From contig NZ_BAAADE010000008.1 of assembly GCF_039522165.1 (NCBI RefSeq), forward strand, positions 41,936-105,935: a stretch of DNA of 64,000 nucleotides, given 5' to 3'. This DNA is from Paenochrobactrum glaciei. GTDB taxonomy: Bacteria > Pseudomonadota > Alphaproteobacteria > Rhizobiales > Rhizobiaceae. This document shows, piece after piece, positions 60,740 to 64,000 of the stretch; positions within the stretch are counted from its first letter, which is position 1; every line of letters begins with the position of its first letter. Made by a program: the position numbers and the translations under genes. The notes below the pieces were generated by a model. The model was not told where the DNA came from. It saw nothing but the letters and a program-made list of their open reading frames with translations, and made no database searches.

Positions 60740-61258
60740 TTAATATTTAACTTCAATTGTTACAGTATCCGTATAATCGCCCGGCTTTAGTATTCCATTC
60801 GGATAAAGATTACCATAAACTGGATACTTTTGAATATTACCGTTTCCTGTTCCATATACTCTGTCACGCAGATTCCATTCTACTTCCATTGTTGGACTAG
60901 TCCACAAAAGATATGGAAGTTTTTCATTCTCAAATGTCATAGCGCGCATAAGAGGGGTATCTGTGCCACCCACAGGGTTGAGCCCTCCTCCCAAACCAAT
61001 GGAATAATCAATACCATTAGAACATTGAATCTGGATACTCACATCATCATCGGATTTAACGATTTCAGTTAGGTCGGTCACTTCTTCAACTACTCCAAAA
61101 TCAAGAATAGCATCCGACGTATTTGTAAGCGTACATCCACCGGTAATGCGCGCCTTAACTTGTAAGGTACCATTCGCTTGTCCTGCATGAGCAATCAAAG
61201 CTGAACTAAATGTAGGTATAATAAGAGTTGTAAAGAAAATTAGTTTTTTTAATTTCAT
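60740..61258 (-). CDS. Spore coat U domain pilus subunit (CsuA/B-like)
   Basis: A 172-residue secreted subunit with a signal peptide (MKLKKLIFFTTLIIPTFSSALIAHA). One SCPU domain follows: ITGGCTLTNTSDAILDFGVV with the first Cys, SIQIQCSNGIDYSIGLGGGLNP with the second, and the terminal YTDTVTIEVKY strand that donates to the next subunit. It is probably the major shaft protein. ATG at 61258 has GGGAGAAG 6 bases before. It is the first gene of the pilus operon, 21 bases upstream of the chaperone gene. Confidence 0.85.
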   Translation of the reverse strand: MKLKKLIFFTTLIIPTFSSALIAHAGQANGTLQVKARITGGCTLTNTSDAILDFGVVEEVTDLTEIVKSDDDVSIQIQCSNGIDYSIGLGGGLNPVGGTDTPLMRAMTFENEKLPYLLWTSPTMEVEWNLRDRVYGTGNGNIQKYPVYGNLYPNGILKPGDYTDTVTIEVKY

Positions 61259-61375
61259 ATTCACTTCTCCCAAAATATAAAACATCAGTAATATTATTAG
61301 GGCAACAAAATTAAAAATACTCAATATCAACTATTACATAGCTATTTTTTGTTAGTGATAATTAAAAAGGCATCA

Positions 61376-62809
61376 TCAATATAACCTGTTTTTATTCAAA
61401 CGATAAATGCGGGCACGCATGGAATACCAGCCAATGATCAGCGCCGGAATAATGGCAAGTAATGAGCCGATGGTCCATGAACCAACCGGATAATCGACTG
61501 CCATTAGAACCAAAACGCCAAACAAAAATACAAGTGTTAAAAGCCCGGTGTAAGGCGCGCCACACATCGGAAAGCTGGTCGCAGCAACTTGCCGGTTGCG
61601 GATCATTATCCAGAGTTTCAACTGACATAAAATGATCACAGCCCATGCTGTAATGATGCCAAGGGATGCCAGATTAAGCGCAATTTCAAACGCTTGAGCC
61701 GGTACAATCGCATTTAACACAACTCCGATAGCAGTCACAACAGCTGTAACGGCAATGCCAACATAAGGAATGCCGTTTTTGTTCATCTTAGCCAAAACAG
61801 ATGGCGCAGAACCTGAAACTGCCATGGAGTGCAATATCCGGCCGGTTGAATAAAGCCCTGCATTCAATGACGATAAAACAGCCGTTAGAACCACCAAATT
61901 CATGATGATATCTGCGCCTTGCACACCAATTTTGCTAAAAAAGGTGACAAACGGGCTTTCACCTGCGCTGTAGCTGGTAAATGGCAGCAACATTGTCAAC
62001 AACAGAACTGACCCTACATAAAAAATCACCAAACGATAGATGACGGTGCGAATAGCTCGTGGCATAATTTTACGTGGATCTTCAGTTTCACCAGCAGTAG
62101 TACCGATCAATTCCATTGAGGCATAAGCAAAAACCACCCCTTGTATCACGACGAGTGCGGGTAATATGCCATGCGGAAAAAATCCACCCGCATCATGGAT
62201 AAGATTAAAACCTGGCTGATGGCCGTCAATCGGCGTGCCTGTGACAACGAAATAAATGCCAACCGCTAGAAAGATCACAAGTGATAAAACTTTGATCAGG
62301 CTAAGCCAAAATTCCAATTCACCAAACACTTTCACCGACAGCAAATTCATCGACAAAACGAGAATAAGTGCTGTCATGGCAAACATCCATTGGTCGATGC
62401 CTTGCAGCCATGGCACATAATGTTTGAAGAAATTCATATAGAGCGCAACAGCGGTCACATCAGCGATAGATGTCATTGCCCAATTGAGCCAATACATCCA
62501 GCCAGCGACAAAAGCCATTTTCTCTCCGTAAAATTCCCGTGCATATGACACAAATGAGCCGGATGTCGGGCGATGCATAATTAACTCGCCTAGCGCCCGT
62601 AATACTAAAAAAGCAAAGAAACCACATAAGGCATAGATAAAAACCAATGAAGGTCCAGCTTGTGCCAAACGCTCACCTGCTCCAAGAAACAATCCTGTAC
62701 CGATTGCACCACCCATGGCAATCATCTGAATTTGTCGTGGTTTTAGCGCCTTATGGTAACCGTGATCTTCTTCTTTATAAATTTCAGTATTAATAGATTG
62801 TCTCGCCAT
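61376..62809 (-). CDS. ansP: Amino acid permease, AnsP-like (APC/AAT family)
   Basis: A 477-residue permease with 12 hydrophobic segments. KPRQIQMIAMGGAIGTGLFLGAGERL at TM1 and ALGELIMHRPTSGSFVSYAREFYGEKMAFVAGWMYWLNW are AAT-family hallmarks. HQPGFNLIHDAGGFFPHGILPALVVIQGVVFAYASMELIGTTAGET closely follows the L-asparagine permease AnsP. ATG at 62809 has AGGGAAG upstream. It is a lone gene downstream of the pilus operon on the same strand. D-serine/proline-type permeases of the same family are the alternative. Confidence 0.85.
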   Translation of the reverse strand: MARQSINTEIYKEEDHGYHKALKPRQIQMIAMGGAIGTGLFLGAGERLAQAGPSLVFIYALCGFFAFLVLRALGELIMHRPTSGSFVSYAREFYGEKMAFVAGWMYWLNWAMTSIADVTAVALYMNFFKHYVPWLQGIDQWMFAMTALILVLSMNLLSVKVFGELEFWLSLIKVLSLVIFLAVGIYFVVTGTPIDGHQPGFNLIHDAGGFFPHGILPALVVIQGVVFAYASMELIGTTAGETEDPRKIMPRAIRTVIYRLVIFYVGSVLLLTMLLPFTSYSAGESPFVTFFSKIGVQGADIIMNLVVLTAVLSSLNAGLYSTGRILHSMAVSGSAPSVLAKMNKNGIPYVGIAVTAVVTAIGVVLNAIVPAQAFEIALNLASLGIITAWAVIILCQLKLWIMIRNRQVAATSFPMCGAPYTGLLTLVFLFGVLVLMAVDYPVGSWTIGSLLAIIPALIIGWYSMRARIYRLNKNRLY

Positions 62810-63870
62810 CAAGCTTCCCTAAAATCTGGGTTTGATGACACTGCTTTGCAATATTATAAAATTTATACAGTAAGTATTTATATTAATAATTATTAATGAA
62901 TATGCTAAACAGTATCAATTTGATTAAAAATTTATCCATTATCTATTCCTACTTCTTTTATGCATATCTATGTTAAATAAAAACCCCTAAATATTAGGAG
63001 CTATTATTTGAAAAATAATTCAACTCAATTCTTATTTTATTTTTTTATATCAAACCCTTATGCATTAAGGATCACCATCTATATTGTGGGTGTAGATGAC
63101 TCATTCACTTTAGCGTAGCCTTACCAGTTAGAACTCTTAAATAACCCCGAATTGATTTAATGCACTGTTGCAGTAAATCAAAATACAACTAAAGTACACA
63201 TTGAATTATCAATCCTTCAACCTAAAATTAGTCGAAGTTTCAGGTAAAATTTATACATGTGTAATAATCACTTTATGCCGTATACTACCGTTATTATTTT
63301 CGGCATCCAAAGATAGAAAAACAGTTGAACTGTATTTCAATCTTTATAGGAAAAACGCGCAATTTAAAATATTCAGGTTCGTGAGAAGGTTAATTATACC
63401 TGCAAGGCAATACGTGACTAGACTAATCAGCTCTTAAGCACAGTTAAGTGCCGAACAAGCGTCACTACATGTGATCATTATTCAATATATAAGCTTAATT
63501 ATTCGCGCTGATGCCTTCATCAAGCCTCCACCGAAATAGGTAATGAATTCACGGCCCTGTAAAATCCATAATATTTTGCTAATAACCAACCCTAAGTAGT
63601 AGACAATCACTGAAGCGCCACGACTTTACGACAACCGACAATCAGCATGGTTAAAGAGCAGCAGGCGGGACCCATAATACACAAATGCGTTGCCAATGAG
63701 TTTTTCTAGTTTAATGACACTCAACAATGCCATTTAGAAAATATCGCCACCAGAATAGCAAAACCATATACTAAGGTAATGACATTATTATCTGCACCAT
63801 GCGCATTCAGTGAAATAATGGATCAAGTTGTACCCTAACAAAAGCACTTTAGCTAATAATCTCGAGCTTT
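62810..63870. other. Long AT-rich region without a convincing gene
   Basis: About 1.06 kb between the permease and the IS end. Frames are short and broken. A 78-codon plus-strand frame (63201-63437) has no ribosome site and unconvincing composition. The minus strand at about 63500-63800 shows interrupted hydrophobic stretches that might be remnants of a membrane-protein gene, but no family can be named. The permease promoter must lie near 62815-62900. Confidence 0.5.
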
Positions 63871-64000
63871 TGGATTGACGTGAGCCCCGCAAACTCCTCC
63901 AGATTTTGGTAGAGTTCAATCCTTGGTAGGAGATGGACAATGAAACGCTCACGGTTTTCAGACGAACAGATAATCGGGATGATTAAAGAGCAGGAAGCTG
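63871..64000 (+). mobile_element. Left end of an IS3-family insertion sequence (truncated by the window)
   Basis: From about 63871 (TGGATTGACGTGAGCCCCGC) the composition shifts to GC-richer sequence that leads without a break into an orfA start at 63940. The first base of the terminal repeat cannot be fixed without the other end. The rest of the element lies outside. Confidence 0.6.
63940..64000 (+). CDS. IS3-family transposase OrfA, first 20 codons
   Basis: MKRSRFSDEQIIGMIKEQEA is the classic N-terminus of the IS3-family (IS407-like) OrfA, a helix-turn-helix protein that recognises the IS ends. GGTAGGAGATGGACA provides a ribosome site before the ATG. Only 61 bases are in the window; orfB would follow outside it, usually through a -1 frameshift. 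Confidence 0.85.
   Translation, partial: MKRSRFSDEQIIGMIKEQEA

Noticed and set aside
63201..63437. A 78-codon plus-strand open frame in the AT-rich end region
   Set aside because: No ribosome site, low-complexity basic/hydrophobic composition, no recognisable motif, and it lies among broken frames.
1..64000. CRISPR arrays, tRNA, rRNA, prophage or integrative-element attachment sites
   Set aside because: No regularly spaced repeats, tRNA-like cloverleaf ends, integrase genes or direct-repeat attachment sites were seen on reading the window.

Overview
The window looks like a chromosomal or chromid segment of an alphaproteobacterium of the Hyphomicrobiales, most like the Brucella/Ochrobactrum/Pseudochrobactrum group. 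This rests on gene content and protein style (cbb3 oxidase operon of rhizobial type, a phosphoketolase-acetate kinase-thymidine phosphorylase block, many ABC importers with coupled overlapping genes) and on the moderate GC seen by eye. It is inference, not a phylogeny. No rRNA, tRNA or CRISPR array was seen.

Layout. 1-6.1 kb: a putrescine/polyamine catabolic cluster (aldehyde dehydrogenase, gamma-glutamylputrescine-oxidase-like flavoenzyme, glutamine-synthetase-like ligase, TetR regulator, APC permease). A repeated palindrome, TTCTACA-N-TGTAGAA, lies in front of both transcription units. 6.7-7.7 kb: an exported alpha/beta hydrolase. 7.8-15.1 kb: a minus-strand operon redoxin-ccoNOQP-small membrane protein-DUF2189-ccoI-ccoS for a high-affinity cbb3 oxidase; ccoG and ccoH are absent from it. 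15.3-23.1 kb: a peptide-uptake system (M24 peptidase, solute-binding protein, XRE-cupin regulator, two permeases, two ATPases, GAF protein). 23.2-29.7 kb: an NMT1/THI5-type ABC importer interleaved with an epimerase, a GNAT enzyme and a DapA-like aldolase under a TetR regulator with two near-identical operators; the substrate is unknown. 29.9-33.2 kb: GntR regulator facing a Gfo/Idh/MocA oxidoreductase and a mannitol-dehydrogenase/fructuronate-reductase family enzyme. 33.7-38.7 kb: a yhiI-rbbA-yhhJ-type transporter operon.

38.8-46.3 kb: ackA-xfp-prs-like-beta-CASP nuclease-thymidine/AMP phosphorylase-like. Read as a pathway it could turn RNA or nucleotides into pentose phosphates, acetyl phosphate and ATP. 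46.5-47.3 kb: a YrbL-like kinase-fold protein. 47.5-56.6 kb: the most striking block. A ParB/SerK-like serine kinase, SbnB-, SbnH- and SbnA-like enzymes and a MATE exporter are followed directly by a complete FecBCDE-type metal-chelate importer. It has the diaminopropionate half of staphyloferrin B biosynthesis but no NIS synthetase or NRPS, so it may make and recapture a small aminopolycarboxylate metallophore. A perfect 16-bp hairpin sits at the start of the first permease gene.

56.6-61.3 kb: a four-gene Csu-type (spore coat U) chaperone-usher pilus cluster on the minus strand. 61.4-62.8 kb: an AnsP-like amino-acid permease. 62.8-63.9 kb: AT-rich sequence without a convincing gene. The window ends inside the first codons of an IS3-family orfA.
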